Below, in pieces: positions 26,227 through 35,233 of a DNA stretch of 64,000 nt. Position 1 is the first letter of the stretch. Every line of letters starts with the position of its first letter. The notes beneath the pieces were generated by a model. The model did not search any database, was not told the DNA's origin, and was given only the letters and a program-made list of their open reading frames with translations. Source of the stretch: CAYFKJ01 sp964528595 (lineage in GTDB: Bacteria > Pseudomonadota > Alphaproteobacteria > UBA2966); NCBI GenBank assembly GCA_964528595.1, contig CAZGTM010000004.1, positions 36,419-100,418 of the forward strand, in the 5' to 3' direction. Made by a program: the position numbers and the translations under genes.

Positions 26227-27068
26227 CCGGGCCCCGGTTGGAAAGTCGAGGCCCAGCGATAATACGATTGCGGAAACCCGTAACCTATTCCTTCGTAGCG
26301 CGCTATTACGCCGGCCAACTCCGGATCGTGCCGGGCCATTTCGGTGGCGAACATGAGCCGGAAGGTTTCCGGCCACAACTCGAAAATCTCGTCGTCTGAC
26401 AACGAACCGACGGCGGAGTGCGCGTTTTCTTTCGTGGACATGCGCTCAGCAAGCGCCTGTTCCAGGAATTCCCGCTCCCCGCCCAATAAATCGGTCAGGT
26501 GAAACAAAGCGTAATCACGGTTGGACACCATTTTCTCGAACAACAAACACTCGTCATCAGCGCTTGAATCCAGATTTTCGACGTCGGTTCGAACGACTTC
26601 ATTGCACAGCGTCTGAAACTTGGCCTCGGCCGACGTGAATTCGCGGGTCTCGATTTGAGTCCGCTCTAGAACGTGCCCCCGATCGGCGGCCAGCGCGTAA
26701 ACATTCTGCCCGGCTTCAACGCTGTAACCGAGGAAGTCCCTGTAATGATGCGTGAACAAGCTATGCAATCTGGTGAAGGGATTGCGGATCATGAACTTGT
26801 GCGAACCGCCGGCTTCGGTGACCAGTGCCTTACCGTCAGGTCCATAGAATGAGTGGACCGCGCCGAAACTCATCATATCCCCGGTCAGACGGCGCAGTTC
26901 CAACAAGCCGGGAAAGAACCTACCGCTAACCAGAGAAGTCCCGTCGCCGAGAAACGGATTTTCGCGCATTCCGTGAAAGCAGACGATGTTGGGATGGCTG
27001 TTGAGTAGATTGCTAAGCCACAGCGTCGCCGTTCCCCCCGCCGACGAGATGTTGAATATCTTGCGCAA
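26223..27068 (-). CDS. Divergent sulfotransferase-like protein
   Basis: 281 residues. The start SSAGGTATLWLSNLLNSHP resembles the 5'-phosphosulfate loop of sulfotransferases with an unusual glycine/alanine pattern, and MIRNPFTRLHSLF resembles the 3'-phosphate-binding motif. Homology is weak and the activity is uncertain. Its codon use looks more A/T-rich than neighbours, and the gap behind it holds a gene remnant, so it may have been acquired. It overlaps the P450 gene end by 4 bp. Confidence 0.5.
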   Translation of the reverse strand: MRKIFNISSAGGTATLWLSNLLNSHPNIVCFHGMRENPFLGDGTSLVSGRFFPGLLELRRLTGDMMSFGAVHSFYGPDGKALVTEAGGSHKFMIRNPFTRLHSLFTHHYRDFLGYSVEAGQNVYALAADRGHVLERTQIETREFTSAEAKFQTLCNEVVRTDVENLDSSADDECLLFEKMVSNRDYALFHLTDLLGGEREFLEQALAERMSTKENAHSAVGSLSDDEIFELWPETFRLMFATEMARHDPELAGVIARYEGIGYGFPQSYYRWASTFQPGPG

Positions 27069-27170
27069 GATCTTCCCCCAAGTATCTCTCTATAATGCCA
27101 TTAGCATCGGAATCCCGTAAAGATTTGTCTCGCAGCATTTTCAGCCACAATAAAATTGGCATCAAAATAA

Positions 27171-27329
27171 CAACTTCTGCTTGCCGACATTAGTGCCTGC
27201 GGCAGTCGCGTTTCGGCATGGCGAGACGTCGCTCCCGATTACGACCATGCCGGCATCACGTCATTCCTGGCGGCTCAGGTCCTGATGAATTTCGTCGGCT
27301 ATATCTTCCATCACCGCAGCATGCGCTAA
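27171..27329 (+). pseudogene. Possible protein-coding remnant in the intergenic gap
   Basis: An open frame without ATG before the middle runs for 52 codons to a TAA. Its second half reads like real protein (AWRDVAPDYDHAGITSFLAA, then a hydrophobic end and HHRSMR). No family is recognised and no normal start or ribosome binding site is visible, so it is most likely the 3' remnant of a lost gene. Confidence 0.25.
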
Positions 27330-28177
27330 TCCGGCGGCTCCCCCGCCCGCTTCCCGCCGAACAGCATCTCCTTAGCCGCCAACGCCGCGCCGCCGGTGAT
27401 CAACAGGCAGGCGACGGCGATGGCGCCGGTAAGCGGCGCCAGTCCGAAGGCGATCAGCAGCAAGGTCGACAGCAATGGTGCGGCGTAGGATGCCGCCCCC
27501 AGCACCCGGATATCGCCGCGTTTGACGCCGATGTCCCAGAGGAAAAATGCCGCGCCGACCGGCCCGAGACCCAAACCCAGGATCGCCAGCCATTCCGTTG
27601 TCCCGGCCGGCCAGACGGTCTCCTCGAAGGCCAGGTGCGCACAGGCGGCGAGAACCGCCGTGGCACCGCAAAACCCGCCGACGGCGTCGGTCGGTACGTG
27701 GGCGAGGCGGCTCGAAATCACCGAATAGGCCGACCAGGTGAGCGCACAGACCGCCGCCGCCGAATAACCCAAGGTATATTTGGCCTTGAACGTCACCGTG
27801 CCGCCGTCGGTGACCAGCAGGACGGTGCCGACCAGCCCCGCCAGCACACCGGTCAAATGCCACCACCTGAGCCCACCGCCCGGCAGCAGACCGGAGAAAA
27901 CGACGATCAGCAGCGGCCAGAGGTAGGCGATCAGCCCGGCCTCCACCAGAGGTGCGTTGCGCAAGGCCAGAAAATAGAAGAAGTGGTAGCCGAACAGGCC
28001 GCCGACCCCGACGGCCCAGGCCACAATGGGTTGCTTCAGGTGCTGGAAAGGCGATTGCCCCCGCGCCAGCCAGACGACGTTGGCCGCGATGAACGCAATG
28101 GCGAAGGAGAGGGCGGCGAGTTGAAAGGGCGGGACCGAACCGCTTAGGCCCGTGAGCAGCGCCAGCATGGCCCACAA
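27326..28177 (-). CDS. EamA-type DMT transporter (YddG-like)
   Basis: About 283 residues with ten hydrophobic helices in two EamA repeats, including FFYFLALRNAPLVEAGLIAYLWPLLIV. This resembles the YddG aromatic amino acid exporter group. The start is unclear: the first usable codon here is TTG at 28177 (ATG at 28168), but homology-like sequence LSKSVATAIGGGAVLLW continues upstream with no ATG, GTG or TTG, so a CTG at 28222 may be the real start. Divergent from rnhB. Confidence 0.85.
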   Translation of the reverse strand: MWAMLALLTGLSGSVPPFQLAALSFAIAFIAANVVWLARGQSPFQHLKQPIVAWAVGVGGLFGYHFFYFLALRNAPLVEAGLIAYLWPLLIVVFSGLLPGGGLRWWHLTGVLAGLVGTVLLVTDGGTVTFKAKYTLGYSAAAVCALTWSAYSVISSRLAHVPTDAVGGFCGATAVLAACAHLAFEETVWPAGTTEWLAILGLGLGPVGAAFFLWDIGVKRGDIRVLGAASYAAPLLSTLLLIAFGLAPLTGAIAVACLLITGGAALAAKEMLFGGKRAGEPPD

Positions 28178-28294
28178 CAGAACCGCACCGCCGCCGATGG
28201 CCGTCGCAACGCTTTTGGACAGGGGCGCTTGGATGTCAGCCGCCGGAGTTCGTTTTGAAACGGGCGTAAATCATGCCAGAATCTAATTCGAAAC

Positions 28295-28894
28295 ATGCCC
28301 GATTTGAAACTTGAAAATGCCGCCGGGGGCGTCGTCGCCGGTATCGACGAGGCCGGACGCGGACCCTGGGCCGGGCCGGTCGTGGCCGCCGCCGTCGTGC
28401 TGGACCGGGAAAACCTGCCGGCGGGAATCGATGATTCGAAGAAGCTGAGCCGCAAGCGGCGGGAGGCGCTTTTCGCTCCCATCATGGCAAGCGCCCGGGT
28501 CGGAATAGATCAGGCCAGCGTCAGGGAAATCGATGAACTCAATATTCTGGCCGCCTCCCTGCTGGCCATGCGGCGCGCCGTCGAGGCCCTGGCGCTGCGG
28601 CCCGACCTCGCCCTGATCGACGGCAATAAGGTGCCGACGGATCTTCCCTGTCCCGGCCGCGCCATCGTGAAGGGAGATGCGATTTCGCTTTCCATCGCCG
28701 CCGCCTCGATCGTCGCCAAAGTCAGCCGCGACCGCCTGATGGGCGATCTCGATGCGTTGCATCCGGGTTACGGTTGGGCAAAAAACGCGGGCTACGGCAC
28801 CGCGGAACATCAGGCCGGATTGGCACATCTTGGTGTCACACCCCACCACAGAACATCATATGCGCCCATCCGCCGTCTCATGGAATCCTCGTAA
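28295..28894 (+). CDS. rnhB: Ribonuclease HII
   Basis: 199 residues. It removes RNA from RNA-DNA hybrids and misincorporated ribonucleotides. The catalytic start GIDEAGRGPWAGPVV (D18, E19), DDSKKLS, LIDGNK and SIAAASIVAKVSRD are all present. The adjacent ccrM gene is a known alphaproteobacterial neighbour of rnhB. Confidence 0.96.
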   Translation: MPDLKLENAAGGVVAGIDEAGRGPWAGPVVAAAVVLDRENLPAGIDDSKKLSRKRREALFAPIMASARVGIDQASVREIDELNILAASLLAMRRAVEALALRPDLALIDGNKVPTDLPCPGRAIVKGDAISLSIAAASIVAKVSRDRLMGDLDALHPGYGWAKNAGYGTAEHQAGLAHLGVTPHHRTSYAPIRRLMESS

Positions 28895-28941
28895 ACCATT
28901 GATTAACCTATAAACTCTTGACGCTGAGTCGTGCTTGAATC
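28883..28941 (+). promoter_or_regulatory. ccrM promoter region with three GANTC sites and a CtrA-like box
   Basis: GANTC sites at 28883-28887, 28926-28930 and 28937-28941 flank TAAA-N7-TTAACC (28892-28908), one mismatch from the CtrA consensus TTAA-N7-TTAAC. TATAAA follows at 28909-28914. In Caulobacter the ccrM promoter is controlled by CtrA and by GANTC methylation; the same logic is inferred here. Confidence 0.6.
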
Positions 28942-28954
28942 ATGGTACGCGGCC

Positions 28955-30064
28955 ATGAGCAAGAAACGCGCGCCGCGAGACGCAACCGCATTGCCGCTGG
29001 ATAAGGTTATCCAGGGCGACTGCATCGAGGTGATGAACGGACTGCCGGAAAACTCGGTGGACGTGATCTTCGCCGACCCGCCGTACTTCCTGCAACTCGC
29101 CGGCGATCTCCTCAGACCCAACAACACCAAGGTCGATGCCGTCGACGACGCCTGGGACCGCTTTGAGGGTTTCGCCGAATATGACCGCTTCACCAAGGAC
29201 TGGCTGACCGCCGCCAAACGGGTACTGAAGGACAGCGGCACGCTTTGGGTGATCGGCTCCTATCACAATATATTCCGGGTCGGCGCGACGCTGCAGGACC
29301 TGGGCTATTGGCTATTGAACGACGTAGTCTGGCTCAAGACCAATCCCATGCCCAATTTCCGCGGCCGGCGCTTCACCAATGCGCACGAGACCATGATCTG
29401 GTGCTCCAAAGGGGAGGAGCACAAGGGCTACACTTTCAATTACGACGCCATGAAGGCGCTCAACGACGATCTGCAGATGCGTTCGGACTGGCTCTTGCCG
29501 ATCTGCACCGGCGGCGAACGCCTCAAGGACGAGAACGGCGACAAGGCTCACGCAACGCAGAAGCCGGAAGCCCTGCTCTACCGCGTGCTGTTGGCGGCGA
29601 GCGATCCCGGCGACGTGGTGCTGGACCCCTTTTTCGGTTCCGGCACGACGGGTGCTGTGGCGCGTGGCCTCGGTCGGCGCTACATCGGCATCGAACGCGA
29701 GGCTAAATACGTCAAGATCGCCAGGAAACGCATATCGCGCGTCGTCGCGGGATCGGTCGAAGGTCTGGGCGTCACGCCCTCCAAACGCAAGCTGCCGCGC
29801 GTGCCGTTCGGCCGCGTCGTGGAAACCGGTCTCCTCAGCCCGGGCGACCGGCTCTACGACCTGAAGCGCCGCCATTCGGCGATGGTGCGGGCCGACGGCT
29901 CGCTGTCGTCGAAACAGATCTCCGGCTCGATCCACCAGGTCGGCGCCCACCTCCAGGGCGCCGCCGCCTGCAACGGCTGGGATTTCTGGCATTTCGAGGT
30001 CGAAGGCGGCGACCTCCGCCCCATCGCCCTGCTGCGCGAAAAACTCCGCTCCGAACTGAATTAA
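28955..30064 (+). CDS. ccrM: Cell-cycle-regulated DNA adenine methyltransferase (GANTC), CcrM
   Basis: 369 residues from the ATG at 28955; a GTG at 28931 in the same frame is an alternative. It methylates adenine in GANTC. As in beta-class N6-adenine methyltransferases, DPPY (41-44) precedes the SAM motif DPFFGSGTTG (224-233). The C-terminal domain (about 265-369, with a tryptophan-rich WDFWHF) is typical of CcrM. The gene ends overlapping convergent mutY by 4 bp. Confidence 0.96.
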   Translation: MSKKRAPRDATALPLDKVIQGDCIEVMNGLPENSVDVIFADPPYFLQLAGDLLRPNNTKVDAVDDAWDRFEGFAEYDRFTKDWLTAAKRVLKDSGTLWVIGSYHNIFRVGATLQDLGYWLLNDVVWLKTNPMPNFRGRRFTNAHETMIWCSKGEEHKGYTFNYDAMKALNDDLQMRSDWLLPICTGGERLKDENGDKAHATQKPEALLYRVLLAASDPGDVVLDPFFGSGTTGAVARGLGRRYIGIEREAKYVKIARKRISRVVAGSVEGLGVTPSKRKLPRVPFGRVVETGLLSPGDRLYDLKRRHSAMVRADGSLSSKQISGSIHQVGAHLQGAAACNGWDFWHFEVEGGDLRPIALLREKLRSELN

Positions 30065-31116
30065 GCTTTCTGCGCGTGCCCTGCGATCTTGCGCGTCAAG
30101 GTCGGCACCGCATTGGCGTCGAAATCGGCTGGCTGGATCCATAGGCCGTCGGGCGGTTCCGTCGTTTCCGCCACCCACACCGACGTCTCCAGATGGAAGT
30201 GCGTGAAAGTGTGCCCGACGCTGCCTTTGCGCCGCCGCCAGGCTGTGGGAATGGGCGCATGGACCTCAGCGTCGGCCAATCGCCAGCGCTGGCCTTGCCA
30301 CGGCGTGGAGGGAATTTCCAGCATACCGCCCAGAAGTCCCTCTTCCGGGCGCCGCCGCATGAGAACCGCGCCGTCCGCCCGCGTCAGCCAAAACGCCACG
30401 GCGCGCCGCGTCGGGCGGATCTTTTTGGGCTGCCGCTTCGGCAATTCGCCGGCAATGCCCGCCCGGTATGCGGCGCAGACATCCAACCACGGACAGTCAT
30501 CGCAGGCCGGGTTGCGCGGTGTACAAACCGTGGCGCCCAGATCCATCAGGGCCTGCGCCACATCACCGGGCCGGATGGCCTGGGCAAAGCCGGCGGCCAG
30601 TTCCCGCAGTTCGGCCTTGGCGGCCGGCAACGGCGTCGTGACGGCGAACATGCGGGCGGTCACCCGTTCGATATTGCCGTCGACGGGGACGACCGGCCGG
30701 TTGAAGGCGATGGCGGCCACCGCCGAAGCCGTGTAGGGACCGATGCCCGGCAACCGGACCAGACTTTCGACCGTGTCCGGGAATCTGCCCCCGGCATCAA
30801 CGACGGCCTGCGCGCATTTATGGAGATTTCGAGCCCGGGCGTAGTAACCGAGGCCCGCCCATTCGGTCAACACGTCGTCGAGCGCGGCGCCGGCAAGATC
30901 GGCGACCGTTGGCCAGCGTGACAGAAAATTGACGAAATACGGCCCCACGGTGGCGACCGTGGTCTGCTGCAACATGATTTCCGACAGCCAGACACGGTAG
31001 GGATCGGGGGATTTCCCGGACTTGGCCCGCCAGGGCAGCGACCGGCCCGCGCGGTCGTACCACGCAAGCAACCTGGCGTTCAGGTCATCCGTTTGGGTGT
31101 CGGCCCGGTGATCCAT
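30061..31116 (-). CDS. mutY: A/G-specific adenine glycosylase
   Basis: 351 residues. It removes adenine mispaired with 8-oxoguanine. Catalytic E46 (LSEIMLQQT), helix-hairpin-helix LPGIGPYTA (122-130), catalytic D146 (VDGN), and the iron-sulfur cysteines C198, C205, C208, C214 with the standard 6-2-5 spacing are present. The C-terminal NUDIX-like domain begins near residue 235. Divergent from the DUF721 gene, a usual alphaproteobacterial arrangement. Confidence 0.96.
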   Translation of the reverse strand: MDHRADTQTDDLNARLLAWYDRAGRSLPWRAKSGKSPDPYRVWLSEIMLQQTTVATVGPYFVNFLSRWPTVADLAGAALDDVLTEWAGLGYYARARNLHKCAQAVVDAGGRFPDTVESLVRLPGIGPYTASAVAAIAFNRPVVPVDGNIERVTARMFAVTTPLPAAKAELRELAAGFAQAIRPGDVAQALMDLGATVCTPRNPACDDCPWLDVCAAYRAGIAGELPKRQPKKIRPTRRAVAFWLTRADGAVLMRRRPEEGLLGGMLEIPSTPWQGQRWRLADAEVHAPIPTAWRRRKGSVGHTFTHFHLETSVWVAETTEPPDGLWIQPADFDANAVPTLTRKIAGHAQKA

Positions 31117-31190
31117 TTCCTAACTCTTCGCTCCGTGGGACGGCATGCTAACATGTTCGCTAGATTTGCAGGACCAATCACGGCGACAAC

Positions 31191-31718
31191 ATGCCCGACG
31201 ACGAACAGGCCAAACCGGAACGTGACAAAAAGACGACGCGCCGTTGGGGCAAAACCCGCGGTTTGGGCGCCATCATGCCGTCGGTGACCAAGGATGCCCT
31301 GGCCCGGCGCGGCTTCGTCCAAGGCGAGATTATCGCGCGCTGGCGGGAGATCGTCGGGCCGCGCCTGGCCGATCACACGGCGCCGGAAAAGCTCGCCTTC
31401 CCCCGCGGCGAGCGCATGAGCGCCACACTGCTGGTGCGCGTTTCGCCCGGCCTGGCGCCCGAGCTTCAACACGATTCGCCGCGCGTCATCGAACGCATGA
31501 ACACCTATTTCGGCTACCGCGCCGTCGCCGCCCTGAAGCTCATTCAGGCGCCCTTGCAGCAGCGCCCGGTGATCGCCCGCCGGACGAGGCGCAAACTGAC
31601 GGAGGCGGAAGTCTCCGACATCAAATCCGAAGTCGCGAGCACCCGCGATCCCGAGCTGCGCGAGGCGCTGGAGCGCTTTGGCCGTAGCTTGCGGGCTGCC
31701 TCCGACGAGACCCAATGA
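31191..31718 (+). CDS. DUF721 (DciA-like) protein
   Basis: 175 residues. The central DUF721 domain (about residues 28-130) includes IIARWREIVGPRLADHTAPEKLAF and LLVRVSPGLAPELQ. DciA proteins load the replicative helicase in bacteria lacking DnaC; whether this shorter alphaproteobacterial form does so is inferred. Its basic N-terminus (KKTTRRWGK) fits nucleic-acid binding. Neighbouring mutY is a conserved context. Confidence 0.85.
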   Translation: MPDDEQAKPERDKKTTRRWGKTRGLGAIMPSVTKDALARRGFVQGEIIARWREIVGPRLADHTAPEKLAFPRGERMSATLLVRVSPGLAPELQHDSPRVIERMNTYFGYRAVAALKLIQAPLQQRPVIARRTRRKLTEAEVSDIKSEVASTRDPELREALERFGRSLRAASDETQ

Positions 31719-31753
31719 CCCCCAATTCATCGACCTGTTAGAGGATTTAGGAA

Positions 31754-33004
31754 ATGGATTTTGCTTATTCGGACAAGACCGAGGAAATGCGCCGCCGCGT
31801 CACGGATTTTTTCGAAGACCATATTTTGCCGCGCAACGGCCAATGGCACGAGGAGGTCGAGCAGGGTAATTTTCCCGTCTCCTTCATGGCCGATCTCAAA
31901 GCGCTGGCCAAATCGGAGGGGCTTTGGAACATGTTCCTGCCGGGCCTGCGAGAAGACGAGCCAGGCACGCGGTTAAGCAACATGGAGTATGCGCCGCTGG
32001 CGGAGATCATGGGCCGGCTGATGTGGGCGTCTGAGGTCTTCAACTGCAACGCCCCGGATACCGGCAACATGGAACTGCTGCACATGTTCGCCTCGCCGGA
32101 GCAGTACGACGAATGGCTCAAACCCTTGTTGGCGGGTGACATCCGCTCCGCCTTCGCGATGACGGAGCCCGACGTCGCCTCGTCGGATGCCACCAACGTG
32201 CAGACCCTGATCCAGATGGACGGCAACGAGTACGTCATCAACGGCCGCAAGTGGTTTATCACCAATGCCGCCCATCCCAATTGCAAACTGATGATCGTGA
32301 TGGGCAAGACCGATCCGGACGCCGAAACCCATAAGCAGCAAAGCATGATCCTGGTGCCCACCGACACCGACGGCGTCGAGGTCGTGCGAAACATCAAGAC
32401 GTTGAGCCACACGGCGCCGGAGGGCCACTGCGAGGTCGTTTTCCGCAACGTCCGCGTCCCTGCCAGCAATCTGCTGGGTGAGGAAGGCGAGGGCTTCAAA
32501 CTGGCCCAGGCGCGCCTGGGACCTGGACGCATCCATCATTGCATGCGCTCAATCGGACAGGCCGAGGTGGCGCTGGAGTTGATGACCGAGCGGGCCATGG
32601 AGCGCAAAACATTCGGTTCCTACCTCTATGAACGAAGCAACGTGGCCGACTGGATCGCCGAATCGCGCATCGAGATCGACCAGGCGCGCTTGCTCGTGCT
32701 GAAAGCCGCCTGGATGATCGACCAAGTTGGGGCCAAAGAGGCGCGCAAGGAGATCGCCATGATCAAGGCGCTGATCCCGCGCATGCAGTGCCGCATCACC
32801 GACCGGGCCATGCAGGTCTTCGGCGCCATGGGTTTCAGCCCGGATACGCCGTTGGGCGATCTTTACACCTGGGCCCGCGCCCTGCGTTACGCCGATGGGC
32901 CGGACGAGGTTCACTTGCGCAGCATCGCCCGCATGGAAATCAAATCGGCCAAGGAGCACATGGGCCGGGCGGCCGCCTACATGACGCTGCCGGAACGATT
33001 GTGA
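31754..33004 (+). CDS. Acyl-CoA dehydrogenase (ACAD10/11-like)
   Basis: 416 residues. An FAD-dependent acyl-CoA dehydrogenase with FAMTEPDVASSDATNV (FAD/substrate loop), NGRKWFITNA, and the C-terminal YADGPDEVHLRSIARME that marks the ACAD10/11-type group. It introduces an alpha,beta double bond in acyl-CoAs, likely with a branched or long substrate. A purine-rich GAGGATTTAGGAA precedes the ATG. It stands alone downstream of DUF721. Confidence 0.92.
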   Translation: MDFAYSDKTEEMRRRVTDFFEDHILPRNGQWHEEVEQGNFPVSFMADLKALAKSEGLWNMFLPGLREDEPGTRLSNMEYAPLAEIMGRLMWASEVFNCNAPDTGNMELLHMFASPEQYDEWLKPLLAGDIRSAFAMTEPDVASSDATNVQTLIQMDGNEYVINGRKWFITNAAHPNCKLMIVMGKTDPDAETHKQQSMILVPTDTDGVEVVRNIKTLSHTAPEGHCEVVFRNVRVPASNLLGEEGEGFKLAQARLGPGRIHHCMRSIGQAEVALELMTERAMERKTFGSYLYERSNVADWIAESRIEIDQARLLVLKAAWMIDQVGAKEARKEIAMIKALIPRMQCRITDRAMQVFGAMGFSPDTPLGDLYTWARALRYADGPDEVHLRSIARMEIKSAKEHMGRAAAYMTLPERL

Positions 33005-33017
33005 GCGCGGAGCCCGG

Positions 33018-33347
33018 TTATTTCGGCGGCAGCGTCTCGACGAAATCGACGGCCAGCCGGCAATAGCGCCTGAAATCGTCGTCATCGTCGAGGCCGCCGG
33101 GTTCGATCGTCGCCCAGCCCTTCATGACTTTGCCGGTCAGGTCCATGGGCCGGACGTTCGGTTCCCGGATAAGGGCTTCGGAGGCCTCCAATCCGACGCG
33201 GACGATAAGCTCGCTTTTGTGGATGCCGACGCACATGTTGCCGTTGAGCAAATAGCCGAAGCCGCCGAACATGCGGGTTTCCTCCCGGCCCGGATGTTCG
33301 GGCATCAACTCGACCAGCCGTTCGGCAAGTCCCGGATCATAGGGCAT
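33018..33347 (-). CDS. TfoX N-terminal domain protein
   Basis: 109 residues from ATG 33347 with GGGAGGA upstream; the longer frame overlaps the previous gene and is rejected. The TfoX_N pattern is clear: MPYDPGLAERLVELM, then RMFGGFGYLLNGNMCVG. Stand-alone TfoX_N proteins are of unknown function in alphaproteobacteria and are not proof of competence. It is 13 bp downstream of the DUF2461 gene on the same strand. Confidence 0.88.
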   Translation of the reverse strand: MPYDPGLAERLVELMPEHPGREETRMFGGFGYLLNGNMCVGIHKSELIVRVGLEASEALIREPNVRPMDLTGKVMKGWATIEPGGLDDDDDFRRYCRLAVDFVETLPPK

Positions 33348-33360
33348 CGCGCATCCTCCC

Positions 33361-34023
33361 CTAGGCCAAATCCCGCAACCAGTCGTATAGCGGCATGAGG
33401 CGCTCGAAGGATGACAGGGCGGTGGCTGGGCCGTCATTCGCCTGCACGAATTCCTCAGGCCCCGATTCCAGCCAGGCCGCCAGGCTCTTTCGCCTGAGCA
33501 ACGCCGCGCGGGGGTGGTCGGCGTCGTATTCCCGGGGCACGCGCTTAAGTTCAGCGTCATGGAGGCTGGCGCCGCCCTTCCCAAGCTTGGACAGCAAGCT
33601 GACAACCGCCGCCCCTTTTGCTTCGTCGATGATCGCCTTGCGATAAATTTCGAGCCCCTCCTTGCCGAAGTCCATCGAGCCCGCGCCGAACACTGTCTTG
33701 TCGGTCTCCAGCGAGAAGAAGAAGCCGCGTTTAATGGCGCCGGCCCCTTCTGCGAACCAGCCGATCCGTACATGCGTGTTGTATGGGGTCTTGTCCTTGG
33801 AAAATCGGACGTCGCGATAGATACGGAAGACCTTGTGAGATAGCGCGTCGCCGGTCATTGCGGTAAGACCGGCCGCCACGGAAGCCGCAAAGTGTTTGGC
33901 CGGCCCTTCCACTTGGGCTTTGTAGTCGGCCTTGTGGGCGTTGAACCAATCGCGGTCGTTGTTGGCGGCCAGCGTCCTTAAGAAGCCCAGTCCCTCACTT
34001 GAAAATCCAACGGTCGCGTTCAT
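33361..34023 (-). CDS. DUF2461 / TIGR02453 family protein
   Basis: 220 residues from the ATG at 34023, preceded by GGGGGAGG. Signature motifs are FLRTLAANNDRDWFNAHKADY at the N-terminus and VFRIYRDVRFSKDKTPYNTHV in the middle. The family is widespread and uncharacterised. Co-transcribed with the TfoX_N gene. Confidence 0.9.
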   Translation of the reverse strand: MNATVGFSSEGLGFLRTLAANNDRDWFNAHKADYKAQVEGPAKHFAASVAAGLTAMTGDALSHKVFRIYRDVRFSKDKTPYNTHVRIGWFAEGAGAIKRGFFFSLETDKTVFGAGSMDFGKEGLEIYRKAIIDEAKGAAVVSLLSKLGKGGASLHDAELKRVPREYDADHPRAALLRRKSLAAWLESGPEEFVQANDGPATALSSFERLMPLYDWLRDLA

Positions 34024-34099
34024 GTGCCTCCCCCGGGTCGAGTAGAGCGACAAGCAATCAATTTAGAACAAAATAGGAACATTGTGCAAGGGAATTAAC

Positions 34100-35128
34100 C
34101 TACTTTTCGATCACTTGGGCCCGTCCGAGGGTGTTTTCATCGGTGCCGAACCAGACCGCGCCGGTGGGCGCATGGTAATCCATGTGACGCACCGAGCCCG
34201 CACCCGAGGGGATGGGGGTGACCGAAATGATGCTTTCGCTTTTGGTATCGAAACCGACGAACTGATTGGGTGAAACGCCTGTCTCCACCAGCCAAACGCG
34301 TCCCAATTCGTCCGACGCCATGCCGTAGGGCCGGGCGGAGCCTCCCGACGGTAGCGGCCACTCCCTGAACGATTTCCGCCGTGGATCGTAAAGACCGACA
34401 AAACCGCGCCGATAATCGGCGTACCAGACCCGCCCGTCCGCCGTTATCTCAAGCCGGCGTGGCCGGGCCGCGGGCGCGGGTATCTCATATTCGGTAAGCA
34501 CCAGGGTTGCCGGGTCGACCGACGCCAGCTTGTTGGTTCCCACGAGAACGCACCAGACCGTACCGTCAGGCGCCACCTTGATGCCGTAGGGACGGGCGTT
34601 ATCCGTGGGCACGGCGATGAGGTTGACCTTGCGGTCCGCGATATCCAGGCGGCCGATGAAGTTTCCCCACTGTACGCTGAACCAGATTTCGCGTTGGCCG
34701 GGCCCGAAAACCAGGGTGTGAGGATCGCTGGCTTCAGGATCCGGCATGTCAATTTTTTCGATGGCGTCGGTGTCGGGATCGTAGCGTCCGATGTAGCCTT
34801 CGGTGTTCCCGGCGTACCAGACGATGCCGTCGGATCCGACGATCAAGTTGTGGGGTCCGGGCGTATCCTCAAGATCGTGTTTGAAGACACTGCCTTTGGA
34901 GGGTGTAAACCGAGCCAGGTAGTCACCGGCCTGACCGACGAACCAAATCTCGTCGGCGCCGGCCGCATAGGGATCGCGGACGCGCCCGCCATGCGAAATC
35001 GGCCACTCCTTGATGACCACCGGGTTCAGCTTTTCCGCGGCCTCTGACCTGTCTTTGCCCGCCGAGAGCGCGATCAAAGCGGTGAGCAAGAATAGCGAAA
35101 GAGCGTCCCGCATCCGCTTTGGTTTCAT
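34100..35128 (-). CDS. Secreted Vgb/streptogramin-lyase-like beta-propeller protein
   Basis: 342 residues. A signal peptide (about residues 1-31) is followed by NHL/Vgb-type propeller repeats, each with a pattern like DGxVWY or GRVWLVE. The fold is that of virginiamycin B lyase, but most secreted environmental members are not antibiotic-resistance enzymes, so a lactonase or sugar-binding role is as likely. Divergent from a histidine kinase gene. Confidence 0.75.
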   Translation of the reverse strand: MKPKRMRDALSLFLLTALIALSAGKDRSEAAEKLNPVVIKEWPISHGGRVRDPYAAGADEIWFVGQAGDYLARFTPSKGSVFKHDLEDTPGPHNLIVGSDGIVWYAGNTEGYIGRYDPDTDAIEKIDMPDPEASDPHTLVFGPGQREIWFSVQWGNFIGRLDIADRKVNLIAVPTDNARPYGIKVAPDGTVWCVLVGTNKLASVDPATLVLTEYEIPAPAARPRRLEITADGRVWYADYRRGFVGLYDPRRKSFREWPLPSGGSARPYGMASDELGRVWLVETGVSPNQFVGFDTKSESIISVTPIPSGAGSVRHMDYHAPTGAVWFGTDENTLGRAQVIEK

Positions 35129-35233
35129 TGCCCCATACCCCGAAAAAATGACGGCTATGGCTGACAGACTAGCATAATCGCCCTACCTTACGGTGGTAAC
35201 GGGGGTGTGTTCGGTTGACATGGAACGTTGGTA

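Noticed and set aside
27218..28147. 309-codon plus-strand gene opposite the DMT transporter
   Set aside because: Composition is typical of a shadow frame and the minus strand encodes clear transmembrane helices.
33018..33773. A 251-residue protein ending in a TfoX_N domain
   Set aside because: The first 142 codons are an out-of-frame reading of the DUF2461 gene; a strong ribosome binding site marks the true start at 33347.
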